Assembly: GCA_016218365.1 (NCBI GenBank)
Contig: JACREF010000011.1
Span: forward strand, 135,094-199,093
DNA from: Gammaproteobacteria bacterium
GTDB lineage: Bacteria; Pseudomonadota; Gammaproteobacteria; SZUA-140
Length of the DNA stretch: 64,000 nucleotides
Direction: 5' to 3'
Positions 17,618-25,849 of this stretch are shown one piece after another; position 1 is the first letter of the stretch; every line of letters starts with the position of its first letter. Under the pieces are notes generated by a model. That model did not search any database and had not been told where the DNA came from. It saw nothing but the letters and a program-made list of their open reading frames with translations. A program made the translations under genes and the position numbers.

Positions 17618-18469
17618 TTGAGAGTCGTTGTTACAGGAGCATCAGGATTTGTTGGAAGTCGAGTCTTGCGATTGCTTTGTGAATGTTCACAGGTTGAACT
17701 AGTGCCAGTGACAAGGCAACAAATGCCTGATTGGTGCTGCGTCACTGATTATGCGCAATCACCATCCGGAGATGTGCTCATACATTTGGCCGAGAATTGT
17801 GATCGGGGACACGTTGCAAATCTCGGTACTGCATACGAAGAGAGTATCAGTGCATCACTCTCTGCACTGTTGGCGAAGGGCTATCATCGAATAGTTTATG
17901 CATCTTCAGCCGTTCTTTATGGCGATGAAGACACGCGCCCTCATTTGACAAGTGACCGTGTTGTGATAACGGATGCATATGCGCGAGTTAAATATCAATC
18001 GGAACTTGCTGTATTGGGCTTGCAGGGCGGAACAGTAGTACGCCTGGCCAATGTGTACGGGTACGGAATGTCCGAGAATAACGTAGTAAGCGCCATTCTT
18101 CGGCAGATACCTGGCACGGGAGCGCTGAAAGTTATGGATACGAGCCCGGTTCGCGACTTTATAAGTATTGATGATGTAGCTGAAGGTATTGTGGCGCTTG
18201 CACTTAGGCACAACCAAAATGGCAATACAGGTGGCCTGTATAATCTTAGCACTGGAATTGGTACATCCATCGGGGAACTGGCCAGCATAGCATTGGAGAT
18301 AGCAGAACAATCCGATCGGCGAGTCGAAACAAAGTCAAACACAAACAAGCAATCGAGTCTGGTACTTGAATATAGCCAAACCACACTTGACTGTGGGTGG
18401 AAGCCGAAGATAACGTTACATCAAGGGCTTACTGATCTGTTGCAAAAAAGGAAAGAACACGCATTATGA
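17618..18469 (+). CDS. NAD-dependent epimerase/dehydratase (extended SDR), possible 4-ketosugar reductase
   Basis: The 283-residue protein starts at TTG 17618, six bases after the NeuB-type stop. It has the Rossmann GASGFVGSR motif at residues 7-15 and the catalytic YARVK (Tyr-X3-Lys) near 123. IVYASSAVLYGDE and VRLANVYGYG are typical of sugar-nucleotide SDRs. It overlaps the NeuC-type gene (ATGA-like) and sits inside the nonulosonate block, where an aminotransferase would be expected in a legionaminate pathway. A ketosugar reductase or epimerase role is inferred. The short length suggests a reductase rather than GalE. Confidence 0.82.
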   Translation: MRVVVTGASGFVGSRVLRLLCECSQVELVPVTRQQMPDWCCVTDYAQSPSGDVLIHLAENCDRGHVANLGTAYEESISASLSALLAKGYHRIVYASSAVLYGDEDTRPHLTSDRVVITDAYARVKYQSELAVLGLQGGTVVRLANVYGYGMSENNVVSAILRQIPGTGALKVMDTSPVRDFISIDDVAEGIVALALRHNQNGNTGGLYNLSTGIGTSIGELASIALEIAEQSDRRVETKSNTNKQSSLVLEYSQTTLDCGWKPKITLHQGLTDLLQKRKEHAL

Positions 18470-19686
18470 AGCAACGCACAATCGCCGTATTTACAGGCAA
18501 CCGGGCTGAATATGGCCTGCAGTATCCAATACTACGGGCTATAGATCGCCATCCGGATTTGGATTACCGCTTATTGGTATCCGGAGCACATTTGGATCCA
18601 AATTATGGGAGGACTTTGGACGAAATCAGGGCGGACGGTTTCCATATTGATGCAGAAGTAATAATAGAAATGGATGCTGCATCACTTTACGGCACTGCGC
18701 AAGCGATTGGTTCAGGGATTTTGTCTATCAGTCGTGTATTAAATGAGTTGAAGCCAGACATGATGGTGGTCTATGCAGATCGTTTCGAGGGTTTGGCTGC
18801 TGTCATTGCTGCAAGCCAGATGAATATACCTACTGCACACATAGAGGGTGGCGACCTAACCGAAGGTGGAGCGCTAGATGACTCGGTGCGGCATGCTATG
18901 ACTAAACTTTCTCATCTTCACTTTACAACAAACCACCAGGCGACCAACCGCATCCTAGGGATGGGTGAAGAGTCTTGGAGAGTGCATACAGTGGGGTTCC
19001 CTGCGATTGATCTGATATCTGAGGGTCGATTTGCTAAGGAGGTAGAAATTGTCGAAAAATTGGGTCTGGATGTATCACGTCCTATCATGCTATTTACCCA
19101 ACATTCGGTGAGTACCGAATTTGATCAGGCAAGATTGCAACTGGTTCCTTCATTGGAAGCTATAGAGAAATTGGCAGCAGAGGGTGTGCAGACACTTCTT
19201 ACCTATCCTAACAATGATGCCGGAGGGCAGGCAATCATTGAAAGTCTAGAGGTGTTTAGGGCAAGGTGTATTCCCGGCACACAAATTCGGCCTTCTCTTG
19301 GTCGACATTTGTATCACGGTGTACTGGCACTCGCGCGCAATCAGTCAATAAGGGTAGCTTGTATAGGTAATTCATCTTCAGGTTTAAAAGAAACGCCTGC
19401 ATTTGGGTGTCCTACGGTGAATATCGGCTCACGCCAAGAAGGGAGATTGCGCGGACAGAATGTCGTTGATGCAGGCTATGATGCTGACGCTATCACGAAG
19501 GCGATGAAAAAATGCCTATTTGACGACAGTTTCAGATTGGTCTGCCGTGATGCAGAAAACCCATATTGGCTTGGAGATGCAGGCCCCAAGATTGCAGACG
19601 TATTGGCAACTGTTTCTCTGGATTCTCAAATCATTCGCAAACGCATGACGCTAAGAGGGGAAACCATGGATGGTTGGTTTAGATGA
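18466..19686 (+). CDS. Hydrolysing NDP-N-acetyl-sugar 2-epimerase (NeuC/LegG family)
   Basis: The 406-residue protein has the family start TGNRAEYG (residues 10-17), ADRFEGLAAVIAAS, HIEGGDLTEGGALDDSVRHAMTKL and GNSSSGLKETPAFG. NeuC/LegG enzymes remove the nucleotide and invert C2 of a GlcNAc-type sugar, giving a ManNAc-type substrate for the NeuB-family synthase. It follows the SDR with a 4-base overlap and overlaps the next gene by 4 bases, so it is translationally coupled. GDP versus UDP substrate cannot be read directly, but the adjacent PtmE-like gene points to GDP. Confidence 0.9.
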   Translation: MKQRTIAVFTGNRAEYGLQYPILRAIDRHPDLDYRLLVSGAHLDPNYGRTLDEIRADGFHIDAEVIIEMDAASLYGTAQAIGSGILSISRVLNELKPDMMVVYADRFEGLAAVIAASQMNIPTAHIEGGDLTEGGALDDSVRHAMTKLSHLHFTTNHQATNRILGMGEESWRVHTVGFPAIDLISEGRFAKEVEIVEKLGLDVSRPIMLFTQHSVSTEFDQARLQLVPSLEAIEKLAAEGVQTLLTYPNNDAGGQAIIESLEVFRARCIPGTQIRPSLGRHLYHGVLALARNQSIRVACIGNSSSGLKETPAFGCPTVNIGSRQEGRLRGQNVVDAGYDADAITKAMKKCLFDDSFRLVCRDAENPYWLGDAGPKIADVLATVSLDSQIIRKRMTLRGETMDGWFR

Positions 19687-20747
19687 TAGAGAAACCGCTT
19701 CGACCGGAAGCAAAACTGATAGACGCTGTTCGCGCTATTGAGATCAGCCGCAGGCGTATGGCGGTGGTTGTTGACGCAGACAATCGTCTGGTGGGAACAC
19801 TTACAGATGGCGATATCCGTCGCCATTTACTTGCCGGAGGCAGTTTGGATGCGCAAGTAGCCAAGGCTATGAACCCCAATCCGCTTTCAGCTCAGGAGGG
19901 GTCTTCAGATGGATATATCAAGGACTTGATGCGCCATAAGAATGTGGTAGCCATCCCGCTGTTGGATCAGGATGGCAAGTATCTTCGATTGGTTCATTTG
20001 ATGGACCTTGAGCAAGATGAAGGCGTATCCGACAAAGCAGTAGGGTTCAGCTTTTCGGTAATCATGGCGGGTGGCGAGGGCACAAGGCTGAGACCTCTGA
20101 CGGAGACGATACCAAAGCCTATGGTTGAGATTGGCGGCGTTCCCTTGCTCGAGCGTCAGATCCAAAGGCTGGTTAAGATCGGAATACCGCGTGTTTATAT
20201 TTCCGTCAATTATTTGGGTCATATTATTGAAGAATATTTCGGTAATGGGGATGGGTTCGGAATCGAAGTTTGCTATTTAAGAGAACAAGAAAAGCTGGGA
20301 ACTGGCGGAGCACTTACGCTTTTACCGGAACAGCCTACCGAACCAATCATCGTGATGAACGGGGACATTCTGACCAACTCGGATCTTGATGGTTTCTATC
20401 GCTTTCACCAAGCGCATGATGCCTATATTACTGTGGCTGCAATAGATCATCGGGTTCATATTCCCTATGGAGTAATTCGCGCTGAAGGGCCATTTATTAC
20501 TGGGCTGATTGAAAAGCCTTCTGAGCGATTTTTGTGCAATGCAGGTATTTATGCACTTTCACCTCAAGTGTTGAATTACATGCCGAAGAACGCACATAGC
20601 AATATGACAGATCTTGTTGAAATTTGTCTTTCTAAGCAATTGCCCATTGCCGTGTTTCCAGTGCACGAATATTGGAATGACATTGGCACACCTGATGATT
20701 TAGAAAAAGCCCGCGCTCATTTCTCAAAAATGGAGATCAATAAATGA
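19683..20747 (+). CDS. CBS-domain nucleotidyltransferase (PtmE-like, GDP-hexosamine route)
   Basis: The 354-residue fusion has two CBS repeats at about residues 5-120 (LVGTLTDGDIRRHLL, NVVAIPLLDQDGKYLRL) followed by a sugar-1-phosphate nucleotidyltransferase (GGEGTRLRPLTETIPKPM from residue 130, VNYLGHIIEEYFG, MNGDIL). This architecture is that of Campylobacter PtmE, a glucosamine-1-phosphate guanylyltransferase of the legionaminate pathway. Its overlaps with LegG-like and LegB-like genes support a GDP-linked pathway. Substrate is inferred by architecture and context. Confidence 0.88.
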   Translation: MIEKPLRPEAKLIDAVRAIEISRRRMAVVVDADNRLVGTLTDGDIRRHLLAGGSLDAQVAKAMNPNPLSAQEGSSDGYIKDLMRHKNVVAIPLLDQDGKYLRLVHLMDLEQDEGVSDKAVGFSFSVIMAGGEGTRLRPLTETIPKPMVEIGGVPLLERQIQRLVKIGIPRVYISVNYLGHIIEEYFGNGDGFGIEVCYLREQEKLGTGGALTLLPEQPTEPIIVMNGDILTNSDLDGFYRFHQAHDAYITVAAIDHRVHIPYGVIRAEGPFITGLIEKPSERFLCNAGIYALSPQVLNYMPKNAHSNMTDLVEICLSKQLPIAVFPVHEYWNDIGTPDDLEKARAHFSKMEINK

Positions 20748-21745
20748 GTGAATCACTCAAAGGAAAAAATGTTTTCGTTACAGGCGCAGACGGATTTATC
20801 GGCAGTCACCTAGTAGAGATATTAGTGAATGCCGGGGCAAAAGTTCGAGCTTTGGTTTACTACAACTCGTGGAATGCTAGCGGTTGGCTGAAAGACGCAC
20901 CCGAATCAACTCTTAACCAGGTCGAATTGTATATTGGCGATATTCGTGATTCAGAACGCATGCGCCAAGGCGTGAAAGGATGTGATTATGTATTTCATTT
21001 ATCTAGCCTCATTGCCATTCCTTACAGCTATGATGCGCCGAGATCGTATGTGGAAACCAATGTAGTAGGTGCGCTGAATATTCTTAACGCATGCAGAGAG
21101 AGTGATACTCTTACCCGATTAGTGCATGTATCCACTTCTGAAGTATATGGCTCTGCGCAAACGGTTCCGATTTCGGAAGAGCACCCGTTGGTTGGCCAAT
21201 CGCCATATTCTGCGAGCAAGATTGCTGCTGACAAGATGGCTGAGAGCTTCTACCTGTCATTCGGCTTGCCAGTCGTGACCGCCAGACCATTTAATACCTT
21301 TGGTCCACGCCAAACTGCGCGTGCAGTCATACCAACCTTAGCCAGCCAGTTGATTGCGGGAAAACAGCAGCTCAAGCTGGGATCGCTGCATCCGACGCGC
21401 GACTTCAACTTTGCTACGGACACTGCGCGTGGCATGGTGGCATTGGCACTTTGTGCTGCTGCGGAGGGGCAGGTGGTAAACATCGGCTCCGGTGAAGAAT
21501 GGTCAATTGCGAAAACTCTGGAAATGCTTTGTGAGATAATAGGGCGCAATCCGAGCTTCATCACTGATGATGAGCGCATCCGCCCAGAAAAAAGTGAAGT
21601 GAATCGACTGCTGGCGGATAACTCCAAGATTCATCAATTAACGGGATGGAAGAGTGAGGTGCCCTTTCGGGAGGGTCTTGAGAAGACCGTTCGCTGGATT
21701 GAGAAAAATATGGATTACTTCGATGTGGATCGCTATACAAAATGA
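20744..21745 (+). CDS. legB: NAD-dependent 4,6-dehydratase (LegB-like)
   Basis: The 333-residue extended SDR has GADGFIGSH at residues 14-22, VHVSTSEVYGSAQTVP and the catalytic YSASK (Tyr-X3-Lys). FNTFGPRQTARAVIPT and LHPTRDFNFATDTARG are typical of LegB-type GDP-GlcNAc 4,6-dehydratases. The enzyme would make a 4-keto-6-deoxy sugar nucleotide, the branch point toward legionaminic-like acids. It overlaps both neighbours by 4 bases. No LegC-type aminotransferase or LegH-type acetyltransferase follows, which is unusual. Confidence 0.88.
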   Translation: MSESLKGKNVFVTGADGFIGSHLVEILVNAGAKVRALVYYNSWNASGWLKDAPESTLNQVELYIGDIRDSERMRQGVKGCDYVFHLSSLIAIPYSYDAPRSYVETNVVGALNILNACRESDTLTRLVHVSTSEVYGSAQTVPISEEHPLVGQSPYSASKIAADKMAESFYLSFGLPVVTARPFNTFGPRQTARAVIPTLASQLIAGKQQLKLGSLHPTRDFNFATDTARGMVALALCAAAEGQVVNIGSGEEWSIAKTLEMLCEIIGRNPSFITDDERIRPEKSEVNRLLADNSKIHQLTGWKSEVPFREGLEKTVRWIEKNMDYFDVDRYTK

Positions 21746-22488
21746 GAGTGATTGCACGGCTTGATGTTAAAAATCAGTTTGTCATCAAGGGAATCCATTT
21801 AGAAGGATTGCGCAAAGTTGGCGATCCCAACCAATTAGCTAAAGCCTATTACGAGGCAGGAATCGATGAAATAGTGTTCATTGATGCTGTTGCTAGTTTA
21901 TATAACCGGAATAATTTATTCTCGGTGATTCAAAAGGCGTCAGAAGAGGTGTTCGTGCCGATCACCATCGGAGGGGGGCTGCGCAGTCTGTCCGATGTTG
22001 AACAAGCCTTGGATGCTGGTGCAGATAAGGTTGCACTAAATACAGCTGTAATTCGTGAACCCGGATTGATTGAGAACGTGGCAAAACAATATGGTAGCCA
22101 ATGTGTTGTAGCTTCCGTGCAAGCCAAGCGCACAGCAAATGGGTGGGAGGCATACATGGAGACTGGGCGAGAAAGGACGGGGGTACAAGTTTTGGATTGG
22201 GTCCGTCGCTTGCAAGACCTGGGTGCAGGTGAATTGCTCCTTACGTCGGTGGATCAGGAGGGGACTAAAACTGGTTTTGATGTTCCTTTGGTGCAAGCAG
22301 TGAACAATGCGATATCGATCCCGGTCATAGTCAGCGGTGGTTATGGGCAACCGAAACACATCGCGGAGCTTCTTGAAGTTACGGAGCCAAGCGGATTATG
22401 TTTTGCTTCGGTATTGCATTACAAGACAGCCACCGTGGATGAATTGCGACAAATGATAGCTCTTGCAGGAACGACCGGAATTAAATGA
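21742..22488 (+). CDS. HisF2/AglZ-like acetamidino-modification protein (HisF paralogue)
   Basis: The 248-residue TIM-barrel protein resembles HisF (RLDVKNQFVIKG, EIVFIDAVAS, ITIGGGLRS, LLTSVDQEGTKTGFD). In biosynthetic HisF two aspartates, D11 and D130 in Thermotoga, are essential. Asp8 here matches D11, but the D130 position is Gln127 (SVQAKR instead of IDAKR). With the neighbouring HisH-like gene and a sugar amidotransferase it forms the triad known to convert N-acetyl groups to acetamidino groups on O-antigen sugars. It probably channels or produces ammonia with HisH2 rather than making histidine. Confidence 0.88.
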   Translation: MRVIARLDVKNQFVIKGIHLEGLRKVGDPNQLAKAYYEAGIDEIVFIDAVASLYNRNNLFSVIQKASEEVFVPITIGGGLRSLSDVEQALDAGADKVALNTAVIREPGLIENVAKQYGSQCVVASVQAKRTANGWEAYMETGRERTGVQVLDWVRRLQDLGAGELLLTSVDQEGTKTGFDVPLVQAVNNAISIPVIVSGGYGQPKHIAELLEVTEPSGLCFASVLHYKTATVDELRQMIALAGTTGIK

Positions 22489-23114
22489 AGAAGATCGTCG
22501 TTCTGAGTTATGGGCTTGGCAATGTGCGTAGCGTAGGCAATGCATTACGCGCGATTGGCGCTCATGTAGAAGTTTCGCATGCTGAACACAGCATCATGCA
22601 GGCTGACGGCCTTATCATTCCTGGCGTTGGGGCATTCCCGCATGGGATGGCAAACCTAGTTGAGTCAGGCTTGGTTGATGTGATACGAAAATACATTGCT
22701 TTCGGCCGCCCGGTATTGGGAATTTGTTTGGGCATGCAGTTGCTGTTCGACAAAGGCACGGAGTTTGTTCCAACTGATGGGTTGGGCTTGATTACAGGCT
22801 CGGTCGATATCATTCCAGTTTCAACAGAGGTGGGCCGATTACCTCACATAGCATGGTCTACGATTTGTCAAACTGAGCAAGGGCGGCAAAAAATGTTTGC
22901 TGGACTGACCGATAGCGAGATGCGTTTCTATTTTGTGCATAGTTACGCTGCAATGGGCGTTAAGCCGGATAACATCAGCGCAACAGTAACTTATCTTGGT
23001 AACACCATCGTTGCAGCTGTGCAAAGCTGTAATGTATGGGGTACTCAATTTCATCCGGAGAAAAGTGGCCCAAGTGGACTGCATTTCTTAAGAAATTTCG
23101 TTAATAATTGTTAA
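22485..23114 (+). CDS. HisH2 glutamine amidotransferase subunit (acetamidino modification)
   Basis: The 209-residue class-I glutamine amidotransferase has the nucleophile Cys81 in GICLGMQLLF and the His/Glu pair in GTQFHPEKSG near residue 190, so the triad is intact. The start IVVLSYGLGNVRSVGNAL matches HisH. It overlaps the HisF2 gene by 4 bases and is followed by the amidotransferase gene. It should release ammonia from glutamine for the acetamidino-forming reaction. A histidine-pathway role is unlikely because no other his genes are nearby. Confidence 0.9.
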   Translation: MKKIVVLSYGLGNVRSVGNALRAIGAHVEVSHAEHSIMQADGLIIPGVGAFPHGMANLVESGLVDVIRKYIAFGRPVLGICLGMQLLFDKGTEFVPTDGLGLITGSVDIIPVSTEVGRLPHIAWSTICQTEQGRQKMFAGLTDSEMRFYFVHSYAAMGVKPDNISATVTYLGNTIVAAVQSCNVWGTQFHPEKSGPSGLHFLRNFVNNC

Positions 23115-23129
23115 GTATTGGGGATGGCA

Positions 23130-24332
23130 ATGAGCAAGGCCTATTTTGGACTGCCTGAAGAAGTGGTTTTTTGTAAACACTGCGTTATTTCAAATCAACG
23201 ACCAAGTTCATCTGTTGAATTTAAGCACAAGCACGATGAGAAGAAGGCAACGATAGGTTTTGACGCTCAAGGTGTATGCGATGCCTGCCGGTACCATGAA
23301 ACAAAGGACAAACAGATCAGTTGGGAAAAGCGCGAACAGGCGCTGATCAAATTGCTTGATCAACATCGTCGCAATGATGGTGGCTATGATGTGATTATTC
23401 CTGGTAGTGGGGGAAAGGACAGTGCCTACACCTCTCACATACTCAAATACAAATATGGCATGAACCCGCTTACAGTCACTTGGGCGCCACATAAATACAC
23501 CGAGATCGGCTGGAAGAATTTTGAGAGCTGGGTTCACATAGGCGGGCTGGATAACATCCTGTTTACACCAAACGGAAAGCTTCATCGCTATTTGACACAG
23601 CAAGCCTTCTTAAACTTGCTCCATCCTTTCCAACCTTTCATCGTTGGCCAGCGCATTATCGGTCCGGCGATGGCGGCGAAATTTGGTGTCAAGCTGGTTA
23701 TGTATGGTGAAAATCAGGCAGAGTATGGCAACAACCCTGATGACAACTATGTTCCAACCATGGATCGTAAGTTCTTCTCTGTGGGCGATCCGGAAGAGAT
23801 GATACTGGGTGGAAAGACTGTTAAGGAAATTATTTCTGAAGGGAAATTCAAACTCAATGATTTCGCACCCTACATCCCGCCGAGTGCAGGTTTTCTTGAG
23901 AGAAAAGGCGTTGAGGTGCACTACCTTGGTTACTACCTTAAATGGGATCCGCAGGAGTGCTACTACTATGCAGTCGAAAATACCGGCTTCCAGGCGAACA
24001 GTGAGAGAACAGAAGGGACGTACTCCAAATACAGCAGCATTGACGACCAGATAGACATGTTTCACTACTTCACAACGCTTATCAAATTTGGTATCGGCCG
24101 TGCCACATATGATGCGGCACAAGAAATTAGAAACGGAAAGATCACGCGCGAGGAAGGCGTGCATCTAGTGCACAAATATGACCAGGAATTCCCGCAGAAA
24201 TATTTCAAAGAGTTTCTGGAATACATCGATATATCGGAAAAAATATTCTTTGAGATAGTGGACCGTTTTCGTTCACCGCATCTATGGGCGCATGTGGACG
24301 GGAAATGGGTGCTGAGGCGCAGGGTAGAATGA
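23130..24332 (+). CDS. N-acetyl sugar amidotransferase (WbpG/PseA-like)
   Basis: The protein belongs to the N-acetyl sugar amidotransferase family. It has an ATP pyrophosphatase P-loop (PGSGGKDSAYT; SGGKDS at about 93-98) and two CXXC pairs, FCKHC near 14-18 and VCDAC near 49-53, typical of the family's zinc site. ATG 23130 is chosen (400 aa) because GGGG lies about 7 bases upstream; TTG 23118 is an alternative. With HisH2 and HisF2 it would convert an acetamido group to acetamidino on the glycan's amino sugar or nonulosonic acid, as in Pseudomonas and Legionella-type pathways. Its stop overlaps the next gene. Confidence 0.9.
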   Translation: MSKAYFGLPEEVVFCKHCVISNQRPSSSVEFKHKHDEKKATIGFDAQGVCDACRYHETKDKQISWEKREQALIKLLDQHRRNDGGYDVIIPGSGGKDSAYTSHILKYKYGMNPLTVTWAPHKYTEIGWKNFESWVHIGGLDNILFTPNGKLHRYLTQQAFLNLLHPFQPFIVGQRIIGPAMAAKFGVKLVMYGENQAEYGNNPDDNYVPTMDRKFFSVGDPEEMILGGKTVKEIISEGKFKLNDFAPYIPPSAGFLERKGVEVHYLGYYLKWDPQECYYYAVENTGFQANSERTEGTYSKYSSIDDQIDMFHYFTTLIKFGIGRATYDAAQEIRNGKITREEGVHLVHKYDQEFPQKYFKEFLEYIDISEKIFFEIVDRFRSPHLWAHVDGKWVLRRRVE

Positions 24333-25135
24333 GCATCAGGAATATCGCGGCGAATGTCTTTACAGGCAAACTTGAGAAGTTCAGTAATCGCCACGAAGGT
24401 GAGACCTGTTACATATTCGGTGACGGCCCATCGATCAAGTGGTTTGACTTTAGCGAATTCAGCAATCATCCAGCTATTTGTTGCGGAATGATTCCATTTC
24501 ATAAAGACTTCGACAAACTGGACGTCAGATATATCGCGCTGGTTGAGCCTTGGTTGTTTGTGCCCAAGATTTTTCAGCCAAAGATATTGCATTGCTTAAG
24601 GCAGATAGCAGCCGAATATAAATGCCGTATCGCCAGCCTGCCTGACAAAGAGTTCTTTGTTAGTCTGTCTAACCTGTTCTCTCTTTCAGGGAAAAACATC
24701 AACTACGTTTATCGGAACTTACCAAATTCCAGAAATCAGACTGATATGGATCTCAATCAGTTTGATTGCTTTGGAGGATCATTTCATGCTTCGCTTTCTT
24801 TGGCGTATTACATGGGCTTTAAGAAGATATATCTTGTTGGTTTTGACGCATGGACTATCCAACCGGCACGCACATTGCGGTGGTATGAATTGGGAGACGG
24901 AGAATATTTCAATCCCACCAACTTTGCGCTGGAATATCTAAAGGTACTTAAACAAGAGATCGACATTTATACAATTTCAAAAGATGGCAAATCATGCAAT
25001 GTGAAAAATATTAGTTATGCGTCTTTCACTGGCAAGCAACCAGAATACACAGAAAATTACGAGCTGCTCAGCGGGCATATGCTAAAGGTGCTTGGCACTT
25101 GTCATGAGTACAAAATTATCTCCACTGGCAATTGA
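24329..25135 (+). CDS. DUF115/MptE-like protein, putative nonulosonate (sialyl-type) transferase
   Basis: The 268-residue protein starts at ATG 24329 in an ATGA overlap. It has a nucleotide-binding-like start (YIFGDGPSIKWFDF near 31-44) and GGSFHASLSLAYYMGFKKIYLVGFD near 155. These match the DUF115/MptE-like fold shared with Maf flagellin glycosyltransferases and distantly with GT42 sialyltransferases. Placement right after nonulosonate and acetamidino genes suggests it transfers the CMP-activated sugar. This is an inference from fold motifs and context; other transferases in the locus could do it instead. Confidence 0.6.
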   Translation: MSIRNIAANVFTGKLEKFSNRHEGETCYIFGDGPSIKWFDFSEFSNHPAICCGMIPFHKDFDKLDVRYIALVEPWLFVPKIFQPKILHCLRQIAAEYKCRIASLPDKEFFVSLSNLFSLSGKNINYVYRNLPNSRNQTDMDLNQFDCFGGSFHASLSLAYYMGFKKIYLVGFDAWTIQPARTLRWYELGDGEYFNPTNFALEYLKVLKQEIDIYTISKDGKSCNVKNISYASFTGKQPEYTENYELLSGHMLKVLGTCHEYKIISTGN

Positions 25136-25820
25136 TAAATATATGGAGAGGCGAATGAAGAAGGATTCCGTACTTCTGCCTTCAGTGATGCCGGTTGACA
25201 GAGAACAATGGGGGCAGCAATTACACCTGTGCAATTTCGTCAATGCCTACTACCAATACGAAGATATTCAAAGCTGCGGCAACGTAAAAAAGATATTGAT
25301 AATTGGGCCCGGTCAGGGACTGGATACAAACATATTCAAGTGGAGGGGATTTGAAGTCACGACGTTCGACATCGACGAGACTTTTAGACCGGATGTCATT
25401 GGCAGCGCACATGACCTGAGCATGTTCGGGGAAAAAAATTTCGATGTGATCATTGCATCGCATGTTCTGGAACACCTTCCCATTCCATATCTGGATCAAT
25501 GTTTGGCTGAGTTTGCTAGGGTGAGTGCGTACTCGATCATCTATCTTCCGGTGGCAGGCAGACATTTTCAATTCCAAATCAAGCTGGACGTCAAAGGAAT
25601 TACCCTGTCGTTCATGTTCGACCTGTTCAATTTTCTGCATAAGCCGGATGGTGTGACGGCACGTTATTGCCAGGGAATGCATTATTGGGAAATGGGGATG
25701 AGGGGCTTTACCTCGGGCGCCTTGGCGAGAAGATTTTCGAATCATTTTAGTATCGTAAAGAATTATAGAAATAAAGACTGGAATCCCAGCTATAACTGGA
25801 TTCTAAAATCAAAAGCCTGA
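25104..25820 (+). CDS. Class I SAM-dependent methyltransferase
   Basis: The 238-residue protein has methyltransferase motif I as ILIIGPGQGLD near 65-75, an acidic residue after strand 2 (TTFDIDE) and motif II/III FDVIIASHVLEHLP near 112-125. ATG 25104 overlaps the upstream stop; internal Met codons at 25143 and 25155 are possible starts. It lies in the glycan locus and probably methylates a sugar hydroxyl or carboxyl; the target is unknown. Confidence 0.78.
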   Translation: MSTKLSPLAIDKYMERRMKKDSVLLPSVMPVDREQWGQQLHLCNFVNAYYQYEDIQSCGNVKKILIIGPGQGLDTNIFKWRGFEVTTFDIDETFRPDVIGSAHDLSMFGEKNFDVIIASHVLEHLPIPYLDQCLAEFARVSAYSIIYLPVAGRHFQFQIKLDVKGITLSFMFDLFNFLHKPDGVTARYCQGMHYWEMGMRGFTSGALARRFSNHFSIVKNYRNKDWNPSYNWILKSKA

Positions 25821-25849
25821 TTGCTTTGGTCGAAAATTAAAGAATATCA

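Noticed and set aside
15870-19686. Conventional sialic acid (Neu5Ac) pathway
   Set aside because: The PtmE-like and LegB-like genes and the LegI-like synthase fit a GDP-linked 6-deoxy route better than the UDP-GlcNAc to Neu5Ac route.
21742-23114. hisF and hisH as histidine-biosynthesis genes
   Set aside because: No other his genes are adjacent, a sugar amidotransferase follows directly, and the HisF-like protein lacks one catalytic aspartate.
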